NCBI GenBank assembly: GCA_002368865.1
Contig: DFDT01000211.1
Coordinates: 1 to 9,344, forward strand
DNA length: 9,344 bases
Direction: 5' to 3'
DNA from: Lachnospiraceae bacterium UBA3821
GTDB lineage: Bacteria; Bacillota; Clostridia; Lachnospirales; Lachnospiraceae
The notes below the pieces were generated by a model. That model searched no databases. It had not been told where the DNA came from and was given only the letters and a program-made list of their open reading frames with translations. The translations under genes were made by a program, and so were the position numbers. Positions 1 to 6,123 of this stretch are shown piece after piece. The first letter of the stretch is position 1. Every line of letters starts with the position of its first letter.

Positions 1-90
1 GCCAACTATTATTATACAGGATCAAGCGGACAGAAAGTAGGTGCGAGAGGCTTTCTGGGTTCGCTTGCTTTTTTTGGGGGGATAAACTAA
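1..90 (+). CDS. C-terminal end of an unidentified protein (5' partial)
   Basis: Frame 1 is open from the window edge and ends with TAA at 88-90. The 29 visible residues read A-N-Y-Y-Y-T-G-S-S-G, then a Gly/Phe/Leu-rich stretch ending FLGSLAFFGGIN. The hydrophobic end looks like the beginning of a membrane segment that is cut short by the stop. I do not recognise the family, and most of the gene is outside the window. The last codons run through T7 (69-75) and G6 (76-81). A -1 slip there would join this frame to the reading frame that ends at 242, so this may be the front part of one longer protein and not a complete C-terminus. The direction and frame are plausible because the other + frames upstream of base 80 are stopped or Cys/Arg-rich and shadow-like. 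Confidence 0.4.
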   Translation, partial: ANYYYTGSSGQKVGARGFLGSLAFFGGIN

Positions 91-113
91 TTCATAACGA
101 GGATACAGTAGGG

Positions 114-242
114 GTGTCAAAGCATTTTGACATCAGAAAACTTTTTTGGATTGGTATGATGATATCAGCGTTGGGAATGGGAATTGGCGTGCTGGCGAGG
201 CGGCTGGAGATAAGAAAAGCAGAAAAGGAAGTGCAGGCGTAG
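114..242 (+). CDS. Short single-pass membrane ORF, or frameshifted tail of the preceding gene
   Basis: Frame 3 is open from base 3 to TAG at 240-242. If it is a separate gene, the best start I see is GTG at 114, giving 42 residues: a short basic N-terminus (SKHFDIRK), one hydrophobic helix at about residues 10-27 (LFWIGMMISALGMGIGVL), then a charged basic/acidic tail. A purine-rich GAGG at 99-102 sits 11 bases upstream, which is only a fair ribosome binding site. The alternative is that this is the natural C-terminus of the preceding frame, reached by a -1 shift at the T7G6 run; the residues after the shift would be D-K-L-I-H-N-E-D and then this segment. The stop lies inside the loop of the terminator, which fits with this frame being the true gene end. 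No function can be assigned. Confidence 0.4.
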   Translation: MSKHFDIRKLFWIGMMISALGMGIGVLARRLEIRKAEKEVQA

Positions 243-260
243 GTCTTGCACTTCTTTTCT
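221..260 (+). terminator. Intrinsic (rho-independent) terminator
   Basis: The arms GAAGTGCA (228-235) and TGCACTTC (247-254) pair perfectly over 8 bp around an 11-base loop. They are flanked by AGAAAAG on the left and TTTTCT on the right, which extends the pairing and supplies the T tract (255-260). The A-rich left flank means it could also act on the opposite strand. It closes the transcription unit that ends at 242 and separates it from the MATE gene. Confidence 0.75.
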
Positions 261-366
261 ATTTGTGGGAAGATAGATGGTGAGTCACATGAGATATTCT
301 TGTGTGGAAACATGATGATACGTATGTTCAATTAGTGGATTTGTTTTAGGGAAAGGGATAACAGCA

Positions 367-1710
367 ATGGAAAATAAAGCAGATTTTACACAGGGGAGTA
401 TCCCCCAAAAGCTGGTAGGATTTATGCTGCCGATCCTGGGAGCGCTTATCCTGCAGTCCATGTACAGTGCGGTGGATCTGATGATCGTGGGGCAGTTTGG
501 CACCACGGAAGGGATATCGGGTGTGTCCACAGGGGCAAGTATTTTACAGCTGTTTACATTTGTCATGGTATCGCTTACCACGGGCGTAACGGTGCTGATG
601 GGGCAGTATATCGGCGAGGGCAGGGCGGAACGGATTGGGACGCTTTTGGGGAATGCAGTGTGCTTTTTTGCGGCGCTGGGAGCGGTGTCGTCTGTGGTGC
701 TGATCGCTTTTGCCAGACCAATCGCGCTCATCATGCAGGCGCCGGAGGAGGCGGTGGAGCTGACGGTGTTGTATATCCGGATCTGCGGCGCCGGGTTTTT
801 GTTCGTGGTATTTTATAACTTTATCAGCTGTATTTTCCGCGGCATGGGAAATTCCAAGCTGCCGCTTTTGTTCGTGGGAATTGCCTGCGCGGTGAATATC
901 GTGGGGGATCTGGTATTGGTGGCTGGGCTTGGCATGAATGTGGCGGGAGCTGCGATCGCGACCATATTGTCCCAGGCGGTCAGTGTGGTGATCTCACTGT
1001 TTGTGATCCGAAAGCAGCAACTGCCTTTTTCGCTCACAAAACAGGATTTTTATTTCGGACGTGAGATAGGGCGGTTTTTCAAGATCGGAGCGCCGCTGGC
1101 GCTGCAGGATGTGCTGACAAATGTGACATTTCTGGCGATCTGTGCCTTTGTGAACAAGCTGGGGCTGGAGGCATCTTCGGGGTATGGGGTGTCCCAGAGG
1201 CTGGTAGGATTTGTGATGTTGATCCCGTCGGCAATCATGCAGAGTATGGCTTCCTTTGTGGCACAGAATGTGGGCGCGGGAAAAGAAGACCGGGCAAAAC
1301 AGGCAACGAAGTTTGGCATGCTTATCGGGGTGGTGATCGGAATTCCGGTGGGACTGCTGGCGTTCTTCCATGGAGATCTGTTGTCCATGGCGTTTACGAA
1401 GGATGCGGCAGTGGTGGCCAGGTCGTTTGAGTATCTGCGGGGATTTGCGCCGGAGGCGGTGGTGACAAGTATTTTGTTCAGCTTTTACGGTTATTTCAAC
1501 GGGCACTCACGGTCTACTTTTGTGATGGTGCAGGGGTTGATCCAGTCGTTTCTGATCCGACTGCCGGTGTCGTATTTCATGAGCATCCGGGAGAATGCAT
1601 CGCTGACGGGGATTGGGCTGGCAGCGCCGTCTGCGACGGTGATCGGAATTTTGATCTGCAGGGGGTATTACTGGTATCTGTGGCACGGGCGGAAGCATGA
1701 AAAAGCATGA
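367..1710 (+). CDS. MATE-family multidrug/cation antiporter
   Basis: This 447-residue inner-membrane protein belongs to the multidrug and toxic compound extrusion (MATE/NorM/DinF) family, which exports drugs or metabolites in exchange for Na+ or H+. The length matches the usual 440-460 residues and about 12 hydrophobic helices can be counted. The two-fold repeat is visible. The first MatE half (about 15-175) has QSMYSAVDLMIVGQFG early on and a TTGVTVLMGQYIGEG segment at 71-85. The second half (about 235-400) has the equivalent FVAQNVGAGKEDRAKQ at 297-312. A conserved NIVGDLVLV...GLGMNVAGAAIAT stretch lies at 177-199. The ATG at 367 is preceded by AAAGGG at 352-357 with good spacing. The terminator at 221-260 isolates it from upstream, so it probably has its own promoter in 261-340; TTGTGT (300-305), 17 bases, TATGTT (323-328) is a weak candidate. 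The substrate cannot be predicted. I see no terminator between it and the next promoter, so some read-through is possible. Confidence 0.95.
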   Translation: MENKADFTQGSIPQKLVGFMLPILGALILQSMYSAVDLMIVGQFGTTEGISGVSTGASILQLFTFVMVSLTTGVTVLMGQYIGEGRAERIGTLLGNAVCFFAALGAVSSVVLIAFARPIALIMQAPEEAVELTVLYIRICGAGFLFVVFYNFISCIFRGMGNSKLPLLFVGIACAVNIVGDLVLVAGLGMNVAGAAIATILSQAVSVVISLFVIRKQQLPFSLTKQDFYFGREIGRFFKIGAPLALQDVLTNVTFLAICAFVNKLGLEASSGYGVSQRLVGFVMLIPSAIMQSMASFVAQNVGAGKEDRAKQATKFGMLIGVVIGIPVGLLAFFHGDLLSMAFTKDAAVVARSFEYLRGFAPEAVVTSILFSFYGYFNGHSRSTFVMVQGLIQSFLIRLPVSYFMSIRENASLTGIGLAAPSATVIGILICRGYYWYLWHGRKHEKA

Positions 1711-1728
1711 AAAAGATGAAATATAGGA

Positions 1729-1757
1729 TTGGATATTTGCCGGGTGTTTGGTATAAT
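1729..1757 (+). promoter_or_regulatory. Sigma-A-type promoter of the PH/PDE/folA/DGC operon
   Basis: TTGGAT (1729-1734), a 17-base spacer, and a perfect TATAAT (1752-1757) preceded by TGG, which makes an extended -10. The expected transcription start is near 1764. A start codon at 1772 would then have a leader of only about 8 bases and no ribosome binding site, which supports translation starting at 1802. Confidence 0.8.
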
Positions 1758-1788
1758 TAAAATGGGTTTATATGAAAATCAGGAGAGC

Positions 1789-1794
1789 GGAGGG
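1789..1794 (+). promoter_or_regulatory. Ribosome binding site deciding the PH-domain gene start
   Basis: GGAGGG lies 7 bases before ATG 1802. The upstream in-frame ATG at 1772 has no such site, so the first 10 codons of the longer open frame are rejected. Confidence 0.75.
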
Positions 1795-1801
1795 CTTGGC
1801 T

Positions 1802-2452
1802 ATGGAAATGTCGCAGGATATGAGGAGTATGATCGGAAACAATGAGACGGTGCTTTGGACGGGAAAACCGGACAAGAAGTGCTTTATTTTGGAGGGGATT
1901 TTCAATCCGATGCTGCCGTTTGCGTTGATCTGGTTTTTCTTTGATGCATTTATCGCAGGAGGGGCGCTGTTCGCCAGCGGTGGAGAGGGGAGACAGATGG
2001 CTTTTTTTCTGATTCCTTTTTTGCTGATCCATATGATGCCGGTGTGGATCTATCTGGGCGGATGTATCTTTGTGTTCCGAAAATACCGCAATACAGAGTA
2101 TGCAATCACGGATAAGGCAATTTACACCACAGGAGGATTGTTTACCAAGAATTTTGAGATGAAACCTTTCGCAGAGCTTTCCCATGTAACGATCCACAGA
2201 GGTATTTTTGACCAGTGGTTGGGCGTAGGGGATGTGAATACGGTCTGTGAGCATACCAGTCATAATCACAACGGAAATCGTACCGGACATGGAATGAACC
2301 TTTGTGATTTGCGGGATTACACGCAGGTGTTCAATATGGTGAAGCAGCTGCAGCAGGATATCTATTCGGATGTGATGTATCCGAATGCGATGCGGCCGGG
2401 GGAGAATCCGGGGTATAATACGCAGTATACAGGTAGGAATCGATTTCAGTAA
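1802..2452 (+). CDS. Membrane protein with bacterial PH domain (bPH2/DUF304, YdbS/YdbT-like)
   Basis: This is a 216-residue protein. A soluble N-terminus (ETVLWTGKPDKK at 15-26, the typical 'E..lw.g.P' entry to this family) is followed by two hydrophobic helices at about 37-59 and 67-93. A PH-like beta domain then spans about 97-187, with NTEYAITDKAIYTTGGLF at 97-114 and ELSHVTIHRGIFDQWLGVGDV at 125-145. Family members are membrane-anchored proteins of mostly unknown role. A His-rich loop (H151, H154, H156, H163, with C149 nearby) sits where the family usually has a short strand turn. The C-terminal 30 residues are Asn/Pro/Tyr-rich and look disordered. It is the first gene of the operon, 11 bases before the phosphodiesterase gene. 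An alternative start at ATG 1808 is possible. Family assignment is good; function is unknown. Confidence 0.85.
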   Translation: MEMSQDMRSMIGNNETVLWTGKPDKKCFILEGIFNPMLPFALIWFFFDAFIAGGALFASGGEGRQMAFFLIPFLLIHMMPVWIYLGGCIFVFRKYRNTEYAITDKAIYTTGGLFTKNFEMKPFAELSHVTIHRGIFDQWLGVGDVNTVCEHTSHNHNGNRTGHGMNLCDLRDYTQVFNMVKQLQQDIYSDVMYPNAMRPGENPGYNTQYTGRNRFQ

Positions 2453-2463
2453 GGGGAGGGATT

Positions 2464-4122
2464 ATGGAAAATAGGATACCGGAAGATCGGAAGAGAATAT
2501 TGGATTCTTTGTTTGAGGCGTTTTCAATCGTGGCAGAGGGGACATATGTCTATCTGTGTGATATGAGGTATGATTTCTCACGGTGGTCCAAAACGGCTGT
2601 GGATTCCTTTGGTCTGCCTTCAGAGTATATGTACGGGGCGGGAGAAATCTGGGAGGAACACATTCACCCTGAGGACAGGGATACTTATCATGCAAGCATA
2701 GATGCGATTTTTAAGGGTGAGGATGGCGGTCATGACATGCAGTATCGCGCAAGGCGGCAGAGCGGGGAATATGATGTCTGTACCTGCAAGGGAGTGGTGC
2801 TCACGGACGCAGAGGGAAAACCGGAATATTTCGGAGGAGCGATCCGTAACCATGGCATGCACGGAAATGTGGATGCACTGACAGGGCTGCGGAACCAGTA
2901 TGGTTTTTTCGAGGATCTTCACAATCATATCGTCAAAAATACGGAAGTAAATATCTGTATGTTTGGCATTAATGGTTTTACGCAAGTCAATGAGATGTAC
3001 GGGTACAATTTCGGCAATCGGGTATTGCAGAAGTTTGGACGTTATCTGTTGGAGTATGTGGGAAATCATGGAAGTGTCTATCGCATGGACGGTACGAAGT
3101 ATGCAGTGATCAGCAGGACGCAGACAACAGAAGAGATGATCCGGAACTATGATGCGTTGCGGGAGTATTATCACAAAGGCATAGTGGTGGACGGGAAGCT
3201 TTTGATCCTGGATCTGAGCGCGGGATTGCTGCATTTGGACAATTTTGATGTGGATGACCAGACGGCGTATTCCTGCCTGAATTTTGCCTATGGAGAGTCA
3301 AAGATCCGCAGGCAGGGAGAGTTGGTAGAGTTTTACAACGATCTCACGGATGAAAACAGAGACCGGCTGGAGAAACTGCAGGTGATCCGCAATTCGATCG
3401 TACAGGCATATCAGGGATTTTTCCTGCTGTATCAGCCGGTGGTGAGTGCAAAGAGTGAGAAAGTGATCGGGGCGGAGGCGTTGATCCGCTGGCGAAATGA
3501 AGAATATGGCATGGTGCCGCCGGATCATTTTATTCCGATTTTGGAGAGGGATCCGCTTTTTATCAATCTGGGAAGATGGATCTTGAAGACGGCGATGGAG
3601 GATGCGAAGAAGATCCTTGCGGATTACCCGAACTTTGTGATCAATGTGAATCTGTCATATGCACAGTTGGAAAAGCCGGATTTCGTGGATATGGTACTGG
3701 AACTTTTGTCGGAGACAGGATTCCCGGCGGAACACTTGTGCTTAGAGATCACAGAGAGATGCCGATTGTTGGATATGACGCTTTTGAAAAATATTTTTGT
3801 GAATCTTCAGGCGCGGGGGATCAAGTTTGCGCTGGATGATTTCGGCACAGGCTTCTCTTCCATGGGAATCGTGAAGGAGTTGAATTTTGACACCATCAAG
3901 ATTGACAGAAGCTTTGTGCAGAATATTGAAGCAGATAAAAGAGAACGGGAATTGGTAGGATTTTTCACAGGTGTGGCGGATACATTCGGGGCAAAGGTTT
4001 GTGTGGAAGGCATCGAAACCTGCGAAATGAAAACAATCCTGCAGCAGTATCCGGTGACAAGTTTCCAGGGGTATTATTATTCCAAACCGATTCCGTTAGA
4101 GCAGTTTATAGCAGCGCTGTAA
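2464..4122 (+). CDS. PAS-GGDEF(degenerate)-EAL protein, predicted active c-di-GMP phosphodiesterase
   Basis: This 552-residue protein has no obvious membrane segment. Order: a PAS_3-like fold at about 28-130 (IWEEHIHPEDRD at 62-73, DAEGKPEYFGGAIRN at 115-129), a GGDEF-type domain at about 135-290, and an EAL domain at about 310-552. The cyclase motif is broken: GGDEF is replaced by DGTKY (209-213), so no cyclase activity is expected. The EAL domain keeps every catalytic position I can check against characterised phosphodiesterases: E338 in EAL, N396 in NVNLS, E428 in EITE, D458-D459 in the DDFGTGFSS loop, K479 in KIDRSF, E515 in EGIET and Q535 in QGYYYSKPIP. It should therefore hydrolyse c-di-GMP to pGpG, with PAS and perhaps the dead GGDEF domain as regulators. 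A GGGGAGGG ribosome binding site lies at 2453-2460. The stop codon overlaps the Shine-Dalgarno of folA, 12 bases before its start. Confidence 0.95.
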   Translation: MENRIPEDRKRILDSLFEAFSIVAEGTYVYLCDMRYDFSRWSKTAVDSFGLPSEYMYGAGEIWEEHIHPEDRDTYHASIDAIFKGEDGGHDMQYRARRQSGEYDVCTCKGVVLTDAEGKPEYFGGAIRNHGMHGNVDALTGLRNQYGFFEDLHNHIVKNTEVNICMFGINGFTQVNEMYGYNFGNRVLQKFGRYLLEYVGNHGSVYRMDGTKYAVISRTQTTEEMIRNYDALREYYHKGIVVDGKLLILDLSAGLLHLDNFDVDDQTAYSCLNFAYGESKIRRQGELVEFYNDLTDENRDRLEKLQVIRNSIVQAYQGFFLLYQPVVSAKSEKVIGAEALIRWRNEEYGMVPPDHFIPILERDPLFINLGRWILKTAMEDAKKILADYPNFVINVNLSYAQLEKPDFVDMVLELLSETGFPAEHLCLEITERCRLLDMTLLKNIFVNLQARGIKFALDDFGTGFSSMGIVKELNFDTIKIDRSFVQNIEADKRERELVGFFTGVADTFGAKVCVEGIETCEMKTILQQYPVTSFQGYYYSKPIPLEQFIAAL

Positions 4123-4127
4123 GGAGG
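4121..4127 (+). promoter_or_regulatory. Strong Shine-Dalgarno fixing the GTG start of folA
   Basis: AAGGAGG lies 7 bases upstream of GTG 4135 and shares its first two bases with the TAA of the upstream gene. This spacing makes GTG the clear start, and the family-typical N-terminus (MNLIVAVD) begins there. The overlap suggests translational coupling. Confidence 0.85.
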
Positions 4128-4134
4128 AAAGAAA

Positions 4135-4653
4135 GTGAATCTGATCGTGGCGGTAGATAATAATTGGGCAATCGGTCATAAGAACGAACTGTTGATCCGG
4201 ATTCCGAATGATCATAAACATTTCAGAGAGGAGACCACAGGAAAGGTGGTGGTGTTGGGGAGAAAGACACTGGAGACATTCCCCCAGGGGCTGCCTTTGA
4301 AGAATCGGACGAATATTATTTTGTCCACGAAAAAGGATTATCAGGTGAAAGATGCCGTTGTGGTCCATTCGGTGGAAGAGCTTTTGGAGGAATTGAAGCA
4401 ATACCCGGATGAGGACATTTATATCATCGGAGGGGACAGCGTTTATAAGCAAATGTTGCCGTATTGTAACGTGGCACATGTCACAAAGATCGATCATGAA
4501 TATGAGGCGGACGCTTTTTTCCCGAATCTGGATAAAGACGAGGAATGGGAAATCACGGCGGACAGCGACGAACAGACGTATTTTGATATTCCTTATCAGT
4601 TTTTAAAGTATGAGAGAAAGCAGAGAAAAGGGGATCAGGATGGAGCAGTTTAA
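4135..4653 (+). CDS. folA: Dihydrofolate reductase
   Basis: This 172-residue cytosolic enzyme reduces dihydrofolate to tetrahydrofolate with NADPH, feeding thymidylate, purine and glycine/methionine synthesis. Visible marks: IVAVDNNWAIG at 4-14, the catalytic acid D26 in IPNDHKHF with F30, GRKT at 42-45 (NADPH site), R58 for the substrate glutamate tail, IIGGDSVYKQML at 97-108, and T117 in HVTKID. Length is normal, with a short basic tail from about 158. The usual Trp in the 'L-P-W-x-L-P-x-D' segment is Ile (I21), as I recall is common in clostridial DHFRs; these bacteria are often intrinsically insensitive to trimethoprim. No thyA neighbour is present. Instead the gene lies 12 bases after a c-di-GMP phosphodiesterase gene and overlaps the following cyclase gene by 14 bases. 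Confidence 0.95.
   Translation: MNLIVAVDNNWAIGHKNELLIRIPNDHKHFREETTGKVVVLGRKTLETFPQGLPLKNRTNIILSTKKDYQVKDAVVVHSVEELLEELKQYPDEDIYIIGGDSVYKQMLPYCNVAHVTKIDHEYEADAFFPNLDKDEEWEITADSDEQTYFDIPYQFLKYERKQRKGDQDGAV
4627..4634 (+). promoter_or_regulatory. Ribosome binding site inside folA deciding the cyclase start
   Basis: AAAGGGGA lies 5 bases before ATG 4640. The upstream in-frame ATG at 4610 is preceded by TTTTTAAAGT with no such site, so 4640 is preferred. Confidence 0.7.
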
Positions 4654-6016
4654 CCGTTTTTCAGTCAGTGTAGATAGGAACTTGAGGATCCTTGCAGGAG
4701 AGGACCAGTTTTTTGCATATCTGGGGCTGAAGAAATTAAGTACATTAGAAAAAATCGTGTATCCGGGGGACCTGGATCAGCTTCGGAACACAGTGGAACA
4801 GTTGGAACCGGACAGGCAGGAGTTTACCTGCTTTCGCATACAGGATAAGAACAAGAACTATCGGTGGGTATCTGCGCATTTGGAGTTTGGAGACTCAGAT
4901 GTATCTGAAGCGGCAATATGCATCCAGATGTATGATATCCGCAATATGGAGGAGGAGATTTCCGAATCCAGCTATGACCAGATGACAGGCGTGCTGAACA
5001 AGCAGGCGATCATCAGGAAGGCACATCATCTGGCGGCGAAGCGACCGTATGAGAAATTTATCCTGTGTGTGATGGATATTGATAATTTTAAAAGTGTCAA
5101 CGACGTATATGGTCATATGCGCGGAGATGAAGTGATCATAGATGTGGCGCATATCATTCGGGAACAGGTGGGAAAGGCCGGCAGCGTGGGAAGAATTGGC
5201 GGCGATGAGTTTATGATCCTGTTGGAGCATGCGGAGGATGAACAGTCAGCCAGATCCTATCTGAAGGCGATCCGATTGGCAGTGGAGGCGTTGTACGCGG
5301 AAAGCGGAGACGGAGTGCATGTGACGGTTACGATCGGGGCGGTGCTTTTTCCTGACCATGCGCATACCTATGAGGAGTTGTTCCTGGTGGCGGATAAAAT
5401 GCTGTACATCGGGAAGATGAAAGGTCGAAACCGATACATCATCTATACGCCGGAATTGCACGGCAACATGCTGTCCGATGACAAGGTGGCCAATTCCAGC
5501 TATCGCAAGACGATCCGCAATAAGACGAAGTTCATGATGGAACTGTTTGAGAAAGCGCTGCATCATGAGGAGATTTCTCTACAGGATGTGATGAATGAAG
5601 TGGTCTGTCATTATAATCTGGACGCTATGTATTTCTTTTTCGATGAGAGCGATACCAGTGTGTGCGGAAGGATTCACGAAAACGGGATCGAGGATCTCAC
5701 GGCGGACAGTGAGATGAGTATGTCGGCGCTGCATGCGGAGAACATTGGAAGGCTGTTCAATGAAAATAAAATTGCAATCCTGGATTTCCGTGAGATGAAG
5801 CGTGATCTCTGTTCCGGAATTTATGACTATATAGAGGGAAAAGGAATCCGGTATATGATCATTTATCGGATGGAGAGAGAACGGAATTCCGGGCATATCG
5901 TCTATGTGAACAGACGGGACAATTCCCGGAAGTTTGCGGATTCGGATGTGACGGATCTGACGTATATCAGTAAGATCCTGGAGGTCATCTCTGAAAACGG
6001 GGTTGCCCGCAACTGA
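4640..6016 (+). CDS. PAS-GGDEF-GAF-like protein, predicted active diguanylate cyclase
   Basis: This 458-residue protein should convert two GTP to c-di-GMP; no membrane helix is seen, so it is probably cytosolic. An N-terminal PAS-like domain (about 5-105) ends in MYDIRNMEEEISESS, a short helical linker. The GGDEF domain spans about 112-270. It has DQMTGVLNK at 113-121, the metal/GTP motif MDIDNFKSVND at 145-155 with YGHMRGDE at 157-164, the intact active loop RIGGDEF at 185-191, and MKGRNR at 260-265. The RxxD inhibitory I-site upstream of GGDEF is absent: the place reads KAGS. The C-terminal part (about 295-452) looks like a GAF-type sensor domain (a helical start, YFFFDE near 331-336, a final SDVTDLTYISKIL helix), but I assign it only tentatively. 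The start overlaps the folA stop by 14 bases. A longer start at 4610 would add 10 residues but lacks a ribosome binding site. Confidence 0.93.
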   Translation: MEQFNRFSVSVDRNLRILAGEDQFFAYLGLKKLSTLEKIVYPGDLDQLRNTVEQLEPDRQEFTCFRIQDKNKNYRWVSAHLEFGDSDVSEAAICIQMYDIRNMEEEISESSYDQMTGVLNKQAIIRKAHHLAAKRPYEKFILCVMDIDNFKSVNDVYGHMRGDEVIIDVAHIIREQVGKAGSVGRIGGDEFMILLEHAEDEQSARSYLKAIRLAVEALYAESGDGVHVTVTIGAVLFPDHAHTYEELFLVADKMLYIGKMKGRNRYIIYTPELHGNMLSDDKVANSSYRKTIRNKTKFMMELFEKALHHEEISLQDVMNEVVCHYNLDAMYFFFDESDTSVCGRIHENGIEDLTADSEMSMSALHAENIGRLFNENKIAILDFREMKRDLCSGIYDYIEGKGIRYMIIYRMERERNSGHIVYVNRRDNSRKFADSDVTDLTYISKILEVISENGVARN

Positions 6017-6019
6017 TTA

Positions 6020-6048
6020 TTGACTTTTGGCTGGGAAAGTATGATAAT
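6020..6048 (+). promoter_or_regulatory. Near-consensus sigma-A promoter of ilvE
   Basis: TTGACT (6020-6025), a 17-base spacer, and GATAAT (6043-6048), each matching 5 of 6 consensus bases. It begins 3 bases after the stop codon of the cyclase gene. Transcription should start near 6055 and leave a leader of roughly 70 bases, in which I see no T-box, riboswitch or attenuator. No clear terminator separates the upstream operon, so read-through into ilvE is possible. Confidence 0.8.
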
Positions 6049-6110
6049 AAATGTGATTTTTGGGTGTACGTGCCCTGGCAGATGAGTATTTATGAAAAAC
6101 ATTCAGGAAA

Positions 6111-6116
6111 GAAGGA
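6111..6116 (+). promoter_or_regulatory. Ribosome binding site deciding the ilvE start
   Basis: GAAGGA lies 7 bases before ATG 6124. The upstream in-frame GTG (6064) and ATG (6082) have no such site, and the extra residues they would add are unlike the family. Confidence 0.75.
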
Positions 6117-6123
6117 AAACCAA

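Noticed and set aside
994..1506. 170-codon open frame on the minus strand inside the MATE gene
   Set aside because: Very rich in His, Arg, Gln and Pro, which is typical of the antisense of a membrane-protein gene, with no start signals.
1692..1719. Direct repeat AAGCATGAAA twice, followed by AAGATGAAA, across the MATE stop codon
   Set aside because: Short, imperfect and A-rich; it looks like a chance local duplication with no sign of function.
1772..1801. Upstream start codon for the PH-domain gene
   Set aside because: It would lie about 8 bases after the predicted transcription start and has no Shine-Dalgarno, unlike ATG 1802.
1757..2290. 177-codon open frame on the minus strand opposite the PH-domain gene
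   Set aside because: The + strand gene has a promoter, ribosome binding site and family motifs; the antisense protein resembles nothing and is basic and Pro/His-rich as expected of a shadow.
6002..6013. GTTG/CAAC mini-hairpin at the end of the cyclase gene
   Set aside because: Only 4 bp with no following T tract, so it is not a convincing terminator.
6055..6123. Possible T-box or riboswitch in the ilvE leader
   Set aside because: The leader is only about 70 bases and I see no T-box motif, no terminator/antiterminator pair and no known aptamer pattern.
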